A stretch of DNA of 64,000 nt from Unio delphinus (Eukaryota; Mollusca; Bivalvia; Unionida; Unionidae). The stretch covers positions 310,001 to 374,000 of the forward strand of contig JAQISU010000033.1 in assembly GCA_029339505.1 (NCBI GenBank). Reading direction: 5' to 3'. The notes below the pieces were generated by a model, which was not told the origin of the DNA, did not search any database, and was given only the letters and a program-made list of their open reading frames with translations. Position 1 is the stretch's first letter, and every line of letters begins with the position of its first letter. This document shows positions 31,477 through 44,496 of the stretch, piece by piece. The translations under genes and the position numbers were made by a program.

Positions 31477-33731
31477 GTAAGAATTCATTGCCCTTCATTT
31501 CTCACAGTAAATATTTATGTTTTTCCACTCTTTAATTACTTTTATTATATGCTGTCGTTCAAAGAGGATTATATTTGGGATATATTTCAACATTCTATGA
31601 GATTATTTTAGTTTTTAGAATCCTGTGTTTCCTTTACCAGTGAACACATACAAACAAATATGTTTGAAAGTATCGAAACTTCTTCAACGTTCGTATGTCT
31701 TAAGGAATTGTGATTAAATGATTAAAACTAATAGTATGATTGGTGCCTGCATTTCATTACCTGACGTCCATACCAAACACATACCCATGCATAGTTTTCT
31801 AACCCTACAGTACAAACTGTGCATTATTAATACATTTTGATATATGCCGCCATTACATTTAAACATAATGAAAAAATTTATAAATGCGCATTTCCCATCA
31901 TTCATCATATTCAATAAAAACTATTCGGATGTAAGTCATATATGTATTTTATCCGACTAAGCAATTTGTGTTAACAAGAAAAGGATTATGTCGTTTTTAC
32001 ATACGTGTTTGAGATTAACTGTCATTGAGATTTTAGTAAAATTAGAAGAAAACAAAATAAAATATTAAATTGGATATGTGAACATAAATTAACGAAATGA
32101 CTATTTTATAACAATGCTGGATTTTTTGAATATTCCCTTACGTGAACTTTGTTAAGATGTTCATATTTTTGTACCTAATTTGCTAAGAGTCAAACTAAAA
32201 CATCTCCACGCAGTGTAGAGTATGTATGCATATTTGAAAGTATGTGTAAGAACGTGTAATGTATATATACATGTATGCATGTATGAATCTATGTGCGTTT
32301 CTATGAATGTATTATGACAAGAAAAATATATCCATCAATATCATGAGAATAAATAAGTTACCTTTTATTTTCCATGATTTATCTGGTAGCAAAGTAAATG
32401 AATATCAACATTGAAAACAACAACTTAGGAAAGTTCAGCTAATTTTGATTTTTCTAAAGTATACAACGAAAGATTAAAATGTACCTAAATGATTTTTTTC
32501 TCGCTCGTAAATAATGACAAATATAATACAACAGGTTTGCAAGAATAATGTCCTCAATAAAATCCCATTTTAAATATGATGTGTCACCTATAAATGCCTT
32601 TAGGCTGATCAGTCAACCGATTTCAAATACAATAAGGAACGGAATGTACAATATTTATTAAAATGTCAACATACGCTTTGCAAATCCATTGAATAATTGG
32701 TATAGTTTGTGAATCTCACAATAAACCTGCTTACTTCCAGAGGTCCAATTCTATGGTTGCATAAAATATGTTGATTGAGGTTATTACAACACAGCTTATA
32801 TTCAACCTTGAAAGGAGTATGAATACTAAAGATTTCTTTATATTCGATCAAATTTGCATAATAAATCAATAAAATGTAATCTAAAGTGTACCATTTAGTC
32901 ATTGACAAATGTTACCTCGATAATATCTTTTGAACAAAGCTCCATTACTGAATTAATTGAAACAAATTATATATGAATGTTCATAGCGAATGTGTGGAGT
33001 AGAAGAATTACCGTCAAAGGTTTGAGTTTTAGAACATTTATGTCACACATATGTACTGTACCTGTTCATATAATATGTTATGTCTGACCTTTGCATCGTT
33101 TACATTCACACGTTAAATAAACAAACAATACAAAACGATGCACTGATAAAGATAATCTTTCGAAAACAATTTACTTCCATAGAAGAGTAACAATTTCATT
33201 GATTGTCGTTTTAGTGTACTCTATGTTCACAACAAACTGTCATCTTCTAATTGTACGAGTATGTAAATTCAATGTGCGCAGGAAGCAGAATAGGTTAAAC
33301 AAACGTGTAAGCAAGATTGATAGTACCACAGCGTACATCAGGATTCACTTGGAAGGATTGAAACACTAATATGAAAAGTTTATACGTTGAATAGAAAAGT
33401 AACATTTTCCGTATGAAGAGATGAAGCGCATGAGTGGACTATTTAGTCAGACATGATTGTATTGAAACAAAGACATTGAAGATAACGTTATTTTAGATTT
33501 GTTGATTTCAATTGTCATGAATGTTAATCTTTCATTAGATTATTGAAGGAGAAAGCTTTATACATTATGCGTTATGTCCTACTGACCTTCCGAGACGTGA
33601 TCATACAGTTTAGGTTCAAGCCGAACTATGCACGTGTCCTCCAAAGCTGCATCCTATATTCATAAAGTGCAAGAATTAACATGAATTTTATGTCATTTTG
33701 TGTTATTTGAATACTATTATTCTTTCCTCAG

Positions 33732-33818
33732 GAATATCTGAAACAACATATGTAGAAAAGCCTGAAAGTACATCCGCAGCTGCAACAACAAGAACAGAAT
33801 CATCATCGGCCACTACGA
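33732..33818 (+). CDS. Mucin-like exon A, unit 7
   Basis: 87-bp phase 1-1 exon, standard splice borders, same protein. Confidence 0.75.
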
Positions 33819-34350
33819 GTAAGAGATGTAATTCTCAAAAATTTCCTTTTCAGTGATCCTAATATGTTACTGATACTATTATTGTAAACTATGTTGGAAT
33901 TTAACACCTTTTATGTATGTATGTCTTTTCTAATGTCTGTTAAGGCATGAGACTATTACCTGGAACAAAGTGTACAAGCTGTTTTTGGCTCATTTTTAAC
34001 ACGTCCTTTTCTTTTGATCGCATAAATGTCTGCAGGGATTGATGGATGATGACCCATTTATTCCTAAAACAATAGTTAGAACATAGTCATCGGGAAGTAA
34101 TGCAACTGCAATAGATGGTTAGATACTCATTTGAACTCTTGCTGTCACCGATGGTAATTCCATTTAGATTAGCGATAATTTATTTCTGCCGCAAAATTAA
34201 TTAATATATTTATTTTGATCATGATTTGTCACTTTACACAGAGCTATCCAACAACCTCTTGAGACCAAAGGTATCAACTTTCTAATTCGTTGAAATCAAC
34301 AAAATATAATAATATCGTATTATTAGCATTATTATTTTTATTACTATTAC

Positions 34351-34414
<64 letters not shown>

Positions 34415-34463
34415 GAGAGAACAAAATAATTAAATATTAACCTTCGTTTTTAATAATCATCAG

Positions 34464-34544
34464 CCTTTGATGGAACTTATACAACAATGCCGACAGGTTC
34501 AAAACTAGAAACAACAACGGCAACATCAACATCTGCTACTACGG
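34464..34544 (+). CDS. Mucin-like exon B, unit 7
   Basis: 81-bp phase 1-1 exon, standard splice borders, same protein. Confidence 0.75.
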
Positions 34545-36802
34545 GTAAGAATTCATTGCCCTTCATTTCTCACAGTAAATATTTATGTTTTTCCACTCTT
34601 TAATTACTTTTATTATATGCTGTCGTTCAAAGAGGATTATATTTGGGATATATTTCAACATTCTATGAGATTATTTTAGTTTTTAGAATCCTGTGTTTCC
34701 GTTACCAGTGAACACATACAAACAAATATGTTTGAAAGTATCGAAACTTCTTCAACGTTCGTATGTCTTAAGGAATTGTGATTAAATGATTAAAACTAAT
34801 AGTATGATTGGTGCCTGCATTTCATTACCTGACGTCCATACCAAACACATACCCATGCATAGTTTTCTAACCCTACAGTACAAACTGTGCATTATTAATA
34901 CATTTTGATATATGCCGCCATTACATTTAAACATAATGAAAAAAATTATAAATGCGCATTTCCCATCATTCATCATATTCAATAAAAACTATTCGGATGT
35001 AAGTCATATATGTATTTTATCCGACTAAGCAATTTGTGTTAACAAGAAAAGGATTATGTCGTTTTTACATACGTTTTTGAGATTAACTGTCATTGAAATT
35101 TTAGTAAAATTAGAAGAAAACAAAATAAAATATTAAATTGGTTATGTGAACATAAATTAACGAAATGACTATTTTATAACAATGCTGGATTTCTTGAATA
35201 TTCCCTTACGTGAACTTTGTTAAGATGTTCATATTTTGTACCTAATTTGCTAAGAGTCAAACTAAAACATCTCCACGTAGTGTAGAGTATGTATGCATAT
35301 TTGAAAGTATGTGTAAGAACGTGTAATGTATATATACATGTATGCATGTATGAATCTATGTGCGTTTCTATGAATGTATTATGACAAGCAAAATATATCC
35401 ATCAATATCATGAGAATAAATAAGTTACCTTTTATTTTCCATGATTTATCTGGTAGCAAAGTAAATGAATATCAACATTGAAAACAACAACTTAGGAAAG
35501 TTCAGCTAATTTTGATTTTTCCAAAGTATACAACGAAAGATTAAAATGTACCTAAATGATTTTTTTCTCGCTCGTAAATAATGACAAATATAATACAACA
35601 GGTTTGCAAGAATAATGTCCTCAATAAAATCCCATTTTAAATATGATGTGTCACCTATAAATGCCTTTAGGCTGATCAGTCAACCGATTTCAAATACAAT
35701 AAGGAACGGAATGTACAATATTTATTAAAATGTCAACATACGCTTTGCAAATCCATTGAATAATTGGTATAGTTTGTGAATCTCACAATAAACCTGCTTA
35801 CTTCCAGAGGTCCAATTCTATGGTTGCATAAAATATGTTGATTGAGGTTATTACAACACAGCTTATATTCAACCTTGAAAGGAGTATGAATACTAAAGAT
35901 TTCTTTATATTTGATCAAATTCGCATAATAAATCAATAAAATGTAATCTAAAGTGTACCATTTAGTCATTGACAAATGTTACCTCGATAATATCTTTTGA
36001 ACAAATCTCCATTACTGAATTAATTGAAACAAATTATATATGAATGTTCATAGCGAATGTGTGGAGTAGAAGAATTACCGTCAAAGGTTTGAGTTTTAGA
36101 ACATTTATGTCACACATATGTACTGTACCTGTTCATATAATATGTTATGTCTGACCTTTGCATCGTTAACATCCACACGTTAAATAAACAAACAATACAA
36201 AACGATGCACTGATAAAGATAATCAATCTTTCGAAAACAATTCACTTCCATAGAAGAGTAACAATTTCATTGATTGTCGTTTTAGTGTACTCTATGTTCA
36301 CAACAAACTGTCATCTTCTAATTGTACGAGTATGTAAATTCAATGTGCGCAGGAAGCAGAATAGGTTAAACAAACGTGTAAGCAAGATTGATAGTACCAC
36401 AGCGTACATCAGGATTCACTTGGAAGGATTGAAACACTAATATGAAAAGTTTATACGTTGAATAGAAAAGTAACATTTTCCGTATGAAGAGATGAAGCGC
36501 ATGTGTGGACTATTTAGTCAGACATGATTGTATTGAAACAAAGACATTGAAGATAACGATATTTTAGATTTGTTGATTTCAATTGTCATGAATGTTAATC
36601 TTTCATTAGATTATTGAAGGAGAAAGCTTTATACATTATGCGTTATGTCCTACTGACCTTCCGAGACGTGAGACGAGAGTTTAGGTTCAAGCCGAACTAT
36701 GCACGTGTCCTCCAAAGCTGCATCCTATATTCATAAAGTGCAAGAATTAACATGAATTTTATGTCATTTTGTGTTATTTGAATATTATTATTCTTTCCTC
36801 AG

Positions 36803-36889
36803 GAATTTCTGAAACAACATATGTAGAAAAGCCTGAAAGTACATCCGCAGCTGCAACAACAAGAACAGAATCATCATCGGCCACTACGA
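36803..36889 (+). CDS. Mucin-like exon A, unit 8
   Basis: 87-bp phase 1-1 exon, standard splice borders, Ile codon ATT. Confidence 0.75.
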
Positions 36890-37443
36890 GTAAGAGATGT
36901 AATTCTCAAAAATTTCCTTTTCAGTGATCCTAATATGTTACTGATACTATTATTGTAAACTATGTTGGAATTTAACACCTTTTATGTATGTATGTCTTTT
37001 CTAATGTCTGTTAAGGCATGAGACTGTTTTTCGTATAGAATATTTTCATTACCTGAAACAAAGTGTACAAGCTGTTTTTGGCTCATTTTTAACACGTCCT
37101 TTTCTTTTGATCGCATAAATGTCTGCAGGGATTGATGGATGATGACCCATTTATTCCTAAAACAATAGTTAGAACATAGTCATCGGGAAGTAATGCAACT
37201 GCAACAGATGGTTAGATACTCATTTGAACTCTTGCTGTCACCGATGGTAATTCCATTTAGATTAGCGATAATTTATTTCTGCCGCAAAATTAATTAATAT
37301 ATTTATTTTGATCATGATTTGTCACTTTACACAGAGCTATCCAACAACCTCTTGAGACCAAAGGTATCAACTTTCTAATTCGTGGAAATGAACAAAATAT
37401 GATAATGTCGTATTATTAGCATTATTATTTTTATTACTATTAC

Positions 37444-37487
<44 letters not shown>

Positions 37488-37538
37488 TTGAGAGAACAAA
37501 ATAATTAAATATTAACCTTCGTTTTCAATAATCATCAG

Positions 37539-37619
37539 CCTTTGATGGAACTTATACAACAATGCCGACAGGTTCAAAACTAGAAACAACAACGGCAACA
37601 TCAACATCTGCTACTACGG
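37539..37619 (+). CDS. Mucin-like exon B, unit 8
   Basis: 81-bp phase 1-1 exon. The donor is GTAGGA instead of GTAAGA, still a GT donor but weaker. Confidence 0.72.
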
Positions 37620-38847
37620 GTAGGAATTCATTGCCCTTCATTTCTCACAGTAAATATTTATGTTTTTCCACTCTTTAATTACTTTTATTATATGCTGTCG
37701 TTCAAAGAGGATTATATTTGGGATATATTTCAACATTCTATGAGATTATTTTAGTTTTTAGAATCCTGTGTTTCCGTTACCAGTGAACACATACAAACAA
37801 ATATGTTTGAAAGTATCGAAACTTCTTCAACGTTCGTATGTCTTAAGGAATTGTGATTAAATGATTAAAACTAATATTATGATTGGTGCCTGCATTTCAT
37901 TACCTGACGTCCATACCAAACACATACCCATGCATAGTTTTCTAACCCTACAGTACAAACTGTGCATTATTAATACATTTTGATACATGCCGCCATTACA
38001 TTAAAACATAATGAAAAAAATTATAAATGCGCATTTACCATCATTCATCATATTCAATAAAATCTATTCGGATGTAAGTCATATGTTTATTTTATCCGAC
38101 TAAGCAATTTGTGTTAACAAGAAAAGGATTGTGTCATTTTTACATACGTGTTTGAGATTAACTGTCATTGAGATTTTAGTAAAATTAGAAGAAAACAAAA
38201 TAAAATATTAAATTGGATATGTGAACATAAATTAACGAAATGACTATTTTATAACAATGCTGGATTTCTTGAATATTCCCTTACGTGAACTTTGTTAAGA
38301 TGTTCATATTTTTGTACCTAATTTGCTAAGAGTCAAACTAAAACATCTCCACGCAGTGTAGAGTATGTATGCATATTTGAAAGTATGTGTAAGAACGTGT
38401 AATGTATATATACATGTATGCATGTATGAATCTATGTGCGTTTCTATGAATGTATTATGACAATCAAAATATATCCATCAATATCATGAGAATAAATAAG
38501 TTACCTTTTATTTTCCATGATTTATCTGGTAGCAAAGTAAATGAATATCAACATTGAAAACAACAACTTAGGAAAGTTCAGCTAATTTTGATTTTTCTAA
38601 AGTATACAACGAAAGATTAAAATGTACCTAAATGATTTTTTTCTCGCTCGTAAATAATGACAAATATAATACAACAGGTTTGCAAGAATAATGTCCTCAA
38701 TAAAATCCCATTTTAAATATGATGTGTCACCTATAAATGGCTTTAGGCTGATCAGTCAACCGATTTCAAATACAATAAGGAACGGAATGTACAATATTTA
38801 TTAAAATGTCAACATACGCTTTGCAAATCCATTGAATAATTGGTATA

Positions 38848-39140
38848 AGCAGCAGAAGGGGCGAATCGGACAACATTTTTAGACAAGTTTTCACTGAAAT
38901 CACGCTTAAAAACAATGAAACCAATGACATCAGGCCGCAATGTGTGTGTGAATCTGATATCGTTTCATGGATTAGGTCCAAAAAAAAATATGAAAAAATC
39001 AATGAAATTAATGAAATCCTCTATCGATTTTGGGGAAAAAGGGACTACAACGTCGTTGTCACTCACTAGGACTTTCAGTTGGGATTAACCGAATATTTGA
39101 TCCAGTCCGATACGATATCGTGTTCGAGGGTCATGTAAAT
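38848..39140 (+). repeat. E2 left terminal inverted repeat
   Basis: 293 bp matching 53270-53567 inverted with small indels. It lacks the 12-bp internal copy of the terminus found in E1. It also duplicates the ATPase 3' end. Confidence 0.88.
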
Positions 39141-39157
39141 CACTACGACGAAAATCA

Positions 39158-40531
39158 CTACGACTTTACAAATAGACTAATTTGTAAAACCTCCTCTTGT
39201 AAATCAATCAGATTATTAGACTGGTCAGTGAGTTTGAAATTAATTCTGGTTAATGAATTATTATGACATCGCATATAGACTGGATTCACCGGGGACTCAA
39301 TTATTAAAAACCCTGGAGGAGCTATTGGTGCAAATGAATACAAAATATATCCCTGCTGAGCTTGATTTGATCGTTCTAAATTTATTTGATAGCTTCCTTC
39401 GATCACATCGCATACTAAATTGAGCGCAATCACCGTTGAAATATTCACATTGAACGGAGCAATATGCCTGCCACCACCGTCTGGGTCATTATTATGGGTC
39501 AGGATAGTTGTTTGTGGTTGTGATGGTGTTTTTTCCACGTATCATGGATTTTTTTTAAACCTTCATCGATGGCATCATCGAGAGATTTTTGTAGTTCTAA
39601 GAGATTATATCCTGGTAGTTTGAATGTTGGAATATCTCTTATGCGGATCTTATAGTCTATTGCAAATAAATCTCTTGTTTTAGGACTACTGTCACCTAAT
39701 ACCTCTTGAATAATTTGTGAATGAAATGTTTCCATGTCATTGATGATTTTGTTACATGTTTCTACGACACTGATAAATTCATCTCGGGTGAGAGTGCCGG
39801 ATCTAAGGGATATAAACAACAACGAAATATCGTTATTGAAAGCTGTGAAATTTTCAGTGATTTTATCCCGGTTAGCAAGATGATGAATAAGTCGTATTTT
39901 TTCATCATATTCTACTCTAATGAAAAAATACGACTTATCATAATATCTATAGCTTTTTATTGGATTATCAGATTTTATCCTGTCTGTGATATAATCGTTT
40001 TTTTTTTGGTTCTGGTAAATCAACGGTTTTTCCCCCGGGTGGTAATTCAGGCCATCCTAGTACGGTTCTAATAGAACTCTGATATATATCTACGACATAT
40101 CCTTCTGTGCTTATTTCAATGGCAGATGATAGTGTTGGTTCATGAACTGTTATAGCTATTTTTGACTCTACTCCAGTAATCGATTTTATTCTACGCGCGA
40201 ATTCATTATTGATTTGTTCGATTTGGTATGATCCGGTTGGTATGGAAACAACATTCCAGTCTGGGGTACCGTCTGGTTTATTCTTATTCGCAAATACCAG
40301 TGAATTATTGGGTTGTTGACCACCAAATAATTTTGACCTAATATTTGGCCAACTGTGGTATACTCGTAATTTTGCTAGCGCTATCTCCTTCACTGGGACC
40401 GGAGAGGGGAAATTCACACTGAATTCTGGATTCGTTGAGGTTATTGAGATCATGCTTGTTTGTACTGGGTTTGTGTTCTCCACTATTTGTTGAAGTAATT
40501 CCATCGGTGTTGTCATTGTTATTATACTCAT
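39158..40531 (-). pseudogene. Penton-like minor capsid protein, broken (E2)
   Basis: Homologous over its length to the E1 penton gene but split into three frames: start to about 40,010, then to about 39,535, then to the stop at 39158. Both breaks fall in A-runs on the coding strand (ten A at 40,003-40,012; six A near 39,532-39,537, where E1 has seven). The C-terminal NVNISTVIALNLVCDVIEGSY and LTDQSNN blocks are retained. The first 194 bp overlap the two-helix protein gene as in E1. Either decay or homopolymer sequencing error. Confidence 0.78.
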
Positions 40532-40985
40532 GTTTTTGTATTTCTAATTTTGACATCGCAGAATCATATATATCTACCATCGCTGAAAACTCACTCTCTG
40601 ATATAATTGTATCATCGAGCGATGACGATATCAATGAGGATAATTGCGAGTATGCAGTAGACACAACATGAAATTGAATTATGTAGTCTTGTAGTTTCCG
40701 TTGGCTGCATGAGGATATTTTTTTTGTGATTATTGAAATAATTCCAGCGATTGTTGTTGCCGCAGAAATGCAAATTGGAACAGCTATCGGGGCCATCATT
40801 GTCACTGAAGACAGTATAATACCATCTCCGGTGATTACACCACTCACAGCGTACACAGTAACATCAATTGCGGTAATTCTCCTGCGGTATTTTTTAATTT
40901 TCATTGCATACTCCTCAGACAGGGTTTTGAGTCTAGTTTGATATTCTCTGACCTGATCATAGCGATATTGCGATGATGAAATCAT
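40338..40985 (-). CDS. Two-helix membrane protein (E2)
   Basis: 215 residues, an intact counterpart of the E1 gene with the same paired hydrophobic helices (~40-87) and polar tail. One residue is inserted in the tail (IQKHEYNN), within the part just upstream of the penton overlap. The start sits 48 bp before the fibre-like stop. Confidence 0.65.
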   Translation of the reverse strand: MISSSQYRYDQVREYQTRLKTLSEEYAMKIKKYRRRITAIDVTVYAVSGVITGDGIILSSVTMMAPIAVPICISAATTIAGIISIITKKISSCSQRKLQDYIIQFHVVSTAYSQLSSLISSSLDDTIISESEFSAMVDIYDSAMSKLEIQKHEYNNNDNTDGITSTNSGEHKPSTNKHDLNNLNESRIQCEFPLSGPSEGDSASKITSIPQLAKY

Positions 40986-41033
40986 TTTTTATTTTAACAA
41001 CGCTAGCGTTTTCAATTGTGAAATCCTTTCAAT

Positions 41034-41982
41034 TTATTTACTTAAATCCGCTACGAATTCCACATACCATGTTGTTGAAACCCTAGCCAAAGTTTCATCA
41101 GTAGATGTTATAGTGAACTTTTCATTTGTACCCTTGACGATGATCGTTGAAATCGTATTATTGACCCCAGATGAACTGGACGATGAAATATTAAATTCAG
41201 ACAATGGTGTTACTAGTGTTAATCGATAAATACCCTTAACGGTTGCGGTGATATCTAATTTGTTGTTTGTAGGTGACCACTCAAATGATCCGTGTTGGAT
41301 TGTATATACTATGTTGTTAGTTTTCTCATGAACAATTTTTGTTTTTTCAATAACTGTTATCATCCTCGAAAAATCACCTTTGACGGCTTCGATGAAGTTT
41401 TTCGTCTCATCGATGGATTTTTTAATATCAGGGAGTTTTAGTTCAATTTTATCGAATGTAGTTCCAATAAATTTATCAATGATATTTCTACGAAATGCGG
41501 TAAACTGTTTTATGTGTTCTTCAATTCTAGATTCAAGTGTTGTAAGTACAACCACAGAATTGTTTAACTCATCGTTGAGAATTTTTAATCGATCTATAAT
41601 CGTCGAAACGAGTACACCCGGTTTGAGTTTACCCTGATCGGAAAATAGCGCAACGGTGTTCTCGATTGCGTTTTGTTGTTTAACTAAAATATCATCCAGA
41701 GAAATATTACTGGTTTTCAATTTACCCTGATCGGAAAATAGCGCAACGGTGTTCTCGATTGCGTTTTGTTGTTTAACTAAAATATCATCCAGAGAAATAT
41801 TACTAGATTTCAATTTACCCTGGCGATCTTGAAATACAACTATTTCATTGGGTTCAACACTTTCTAAATTCAACGTCTCAGCTATTTCATCTTTATTTTT
41901 TTTTTGTTATATCCTTGATAGAATCAGGGGTTGCAGTGCCATCGGGTTTGGGTTTCAAAGATCTCCCCCAAATATCAATCAT
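41034..41982 (-). CDS. Fibre-like coiled-coil protein with internal duplication, frame broken (E2)
   Basis: The long open frame (41034-41873, 279 residues) again lacks ATG; an ATG at 41982 opens another frame that ends at a ten-A run (41,896-41,905). A ~96-bp unit encoding GKLK(S/T)SNISLDDILVKQQ... is present twice in tandem, while E1 has one copy. The central heptad region is largely different from E1 (DRLKILNDELNNS, LESRIEEHIKQF), whereas the C-terminal beta-rich region is conserved (TTWYVEFVADLSK). This pattern, a variable stalk on a stable head or base, fits a fibre or attachment protein, by inference. Confidence 0.58.
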
Positions 41983-41983
41983 G

Positions 41984-42415
41984 TTATTGTAAAACTCTTT
42001 CTCTTTCTAAAAAGCGATTGCTGGTGTAGTCATTTACGACAATATGAGGTGGTTTTCTAGATGCTGAAATAGCATCAAGGACATTTAATACTTCACTGCC
42101 GCATATTGGTGGGTCATTGATTTGTTGTGTTGGTAGCGTAGAATACCAAGTCTTCATTGGAAGGGTTTTTATATACCGCATAAACTCTTTTGGTGGGGCT
42201 AATCCATATGAATCAAAATAGACAATCCCACGTGGATCAATAGCGTATGCAACCCAGTGAGTTCCAGGTCCGGTGCTGTTATCGAGATTAATAATACCTG
42301 TTTCAGTTTTGTTTGGTTGATGTGGTAATTGATCTTTCATAAAAACACCTCTGAAATTTTTAATCACTAGTTTTTTAGCCGCATCCATTAAATCAAAATT
42401 GGACATGGGAACCAT
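41984..42415 (-). CDS. Adenain-type cysteine protease (E2)
   Basis: Core start ATG at 42415 (MVPMSNFDLMDAAKKL), 12 bp beyond the pX-like stop; the open frame runs back to 42532. His in GTHWVAYA, Asp in YFDSYG, Gln and Cys in PPICGSEV are all kept. Nearly identical to E1 with a few substitutions (MRYIKTLPMKTW). Intact. Confidence 0.85.
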   Translation of the reverse strand: MVPMSNFDLMDAAKKLVIKNFRGVFMKDQLPHQPNKTETGIINLDNSTGPGTHWVAYAIDPRGIVYFDSYGLAPPKEFMRYIKTLPMKTWYSTLPTQQINDPPICGSEVLNVLDAISASRKPPHIVVNDYTSNRFLERERVLQ

Positions 42416-42426
42416 AGACTCTTCAA

Positions 42427-42966
42427 TTAATAAACCGTTCCTGGTAGTCTCAGGCCTGATCCGTGAACGGATCTCCCGCTGTACCATGAATACGGGGTTC
42501 CTGGTAGTCTTAGACCCTTTCCGCTGTACCACGAATACGGGGTTCCTGGTAGTCTTAGACCCAATCCGTGAACGGATCGTCCCTTTTTTTTATATCCTTG
42601 TCCAGCTGCCTTCTTAAGTGCCATTCCTGCTGCAGTACCAACGGCTCCTAACGCAGCCGCTTTAGCCACCGCTGGGGCTGCTGCTGCAATCAATGCTGGT
42701 ATTGCAGCTAACAATGGAAATATACCACCTGATTTTATCATATTTTTAATAGCAGCCGCAGAAAGAGTAATCTGAACACCTTTTTTGGCTGCAAGTGCAT
42801 CATTGAAATGTTTCACCTGACGAGTTGTCAGCGATAATTTATTTGCACCACCAGTCATTTGGTTGGGTTTCAACGTGATTGTGGTTCCACATTTTTTAGC
42901 CGATTCTGATTGCAATTTTTTGATTTGACCAGGAGTTAACGTAACACTAATAACACTATATGACAT
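42427..42966 (-). CDS. pX/pVI-like Ala-rich basic protein (E2)
   Basis: 179 residues, intact: VTLTPGQIKKLQ and ITLSAAAIKNM blocks, an Ala-rich hydrophobic helix, a GYKKKGRS basic stretch and the same three-fold LRLPGTPYSWYSG-type tail. Very close to the E1 copy. Confidence 0.7.
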   Translation of the reverse strand: MSYSVISVTLTPGQIKKLQSESAKKCGTTITLKPNQMTGGANKLSLTTRQVKHFNDALAAKKGVQITLSAAAIKNMIKSGGIFPLLAAIPALIAAAAPAVAKAAALGAVGTAAGMALKKAAGQGYKKKGRSVHGLGLRLPGTPYSWYSGKGLRLPGTPYSWYSGRSVHGSGLRLPGTVY

Positions 42967-42975
42967 TATATATAA
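42967..42975 (-). promoter_or_regulatory. TATA-like tract at the pX-like start (E2)
   Basis: The same alternating TA tract touching the ATG as in E1, conserved in sequence and position. Confidence 0.35.
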
Positions 42976-43015
42976 TTGATTGATTCTAATTCAATGAAAA
43001 ATCGAGAAAAATCGT

Positions 43016-44424
43016 TCAAAGATTTTCTACTGGGGCATCTACCACTCTCATTCTTCCACCAACACCTTCGAGTAGCATTGCTTTATCACTGAGAATGACA
43101 GCAACCGCTCTATAATCAGCAATAGCACCACGAGTCACATTAGCTCTAAAGTGTATATCAACAACTGACTGTCTTGTCAAATCGAGATGTTCCAGTGAGA
43201 AGTAATAGATCGGATACAGATTTTTAAAATCATATTGTGATATTTGCAAACCAGTATCCACATTTTGATCGCGTGCCATAAATGACAACAGACGATGATA
43301 AACTCGTGCAATATGATTTTCTGTGTAATTAAGTTGTATATCCTCGGATGGTTCCTGCTGGCCGTTTATTCTCAGTGAGACGTCTTTCACACCTAATTGA
43401 TCAAATATCATATGACTGGAGAGTTGATTGCCAACTCGTGCGTTATCATGTAACGCAATAAATATATGACGTGGCGCAGAAACGCCTTGTTTTGATGCTA
43501 GGTTCCAAGTGAATAACCCGTTGATATTTGATTGTTTCACATCTGTACTCACGGTTAGCCAACTTAGTAATGATTTTCCTCCTTGGTCCATAAATGATAG
43601 TAATCGTCCTTCTGCGGTGATTGCTGGAGTCAACACTGGCATCCACAATGATATTTTTGTTAAATCGACTCTACCGGCATCAGCATTGGGGGCTGCAGCA
43701 TCTGCTGCAATCCTCCAAATTGCGTCGTTATCATCACCCTTTCGTACAAGCGATACTGTATGCTTCGCCCCGTAGATAACTTTTCTGACGTTTCTACAGA
43801 ATCCAAATATGTGATGCAGTGGAATCGCGCATGAAAATGATTTACGCTCTCCTTGCAACATTGCGTTTCGTGTTGCAGCTCCTAGATTGAAATTAGCATC
43901 GTTGTTTATAATCATATTCTCGACATCAGAATCACTATTATCACGTTTTTTGGTCGTCTTACAACAAATGGATTTCCACCAGCGGTATTCTTACCATCTT
44001 TTGCAAACTTCATAGAAGGTCCTGCTGATCTTGTATAATCATCAGAATATCTCGCTAACCCGATTATTGTTGTGGCCACATCAACATCACGATCTATGGA
44101 CTCAATTTCTTTTCCATCAATGAGATATCTAGCACTCTCAAATAGCGCCATAATACCATTATTGACAAAACCGACTTGAGTACCAGCTCGATACGGTGCT
44201 GGTACAGCAGTAGTATCAGCAGCTGTTACAATTTCTCCTTCTACTTCAATAAATGCTTCACAGGGTAAAAAGTATTTACTGGTATCATGGACTTGAAGAT
44301 CAATTCTTGCTCGACTATTTGAGTTTATGGCATGATAGGCGTAATATTGATAATCGCGTACAGAATCATTCTTGGGGACTGGGGCGTCTATATCAAATGC
44401 TGGATCAGGTGACATTTTGAACAT
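43016..44424 (-). pseudogene. Major capsid protein, broken (E2)
   Basis: Same protein as the E1 MCP, but the frame changes at a six-A run (43,946-43,951) after VVRRP. The start part ends soon after in a wrong frame, and the downstream part (43016-43915) carries the rest of the double jelly-roll. The A-run sits exactly where E1 has its variable Ala/Pro segment, and the following residues differ from E1 (SDSDVEN rather than APAGIED). An A_AAA_AAC heptamer occurs in the upstream frame here too, but MCP frameshifting is not expected, so an indel or sequencing error is more likely. Confidence 0.82.
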
Positions 44425-44496
44425 TTTATTCTATTTATCAGAGTCTAAATCGTGATTTTCATCGTGAAAAACGCTAGCGTGAAAATCCATAGAATT

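Larger units (their letters stand above)
30339..33422 (+). repeat. Tandem array unit 6
   Basis: 3084-bp unit with exons at 30648-30734 and 31396-31476 and an (ATT)n tract at about 31257-31339. A small deletion near 33,155 removes one repeat of AATC, which would disrupt a spurious intronic reading frame found in other units. Confidence 0.9.
33423..36493 (+). repeat. Tandem array unit 7
   Basis: 3071-bp unit with exons at 33732-33818 and 34464-34544 and the longest (ATT)n tract (about 34317-34413). About 22 bp are missing near 33,953 (GAGACTATTACC), in intron. Confidence 0.9.
36494..38847 (+). repeat. Tandem array unit 8, left part (interrupted by E2)
   Basis: Exons lie at 36803-36889 and 37539-37619 and the (ATT)n tract at about 37408-37487. 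E2 enters 2354 bp into the unit; the last five bases GTATA (38843-38847) are the left target duplication. Without E2 the unit is 3075 bp. Confidence 0.9.

Noticed and set aside
43946..43951. Programmed -1 frameshift in the E2 MCP at A_AAA_AAC
   Set aside because: E1 encodes the same protein in one frame without the heptamer, and capsid proteins of this family are not known to use frameshifting; an indel in an A-run is the simpler reading.
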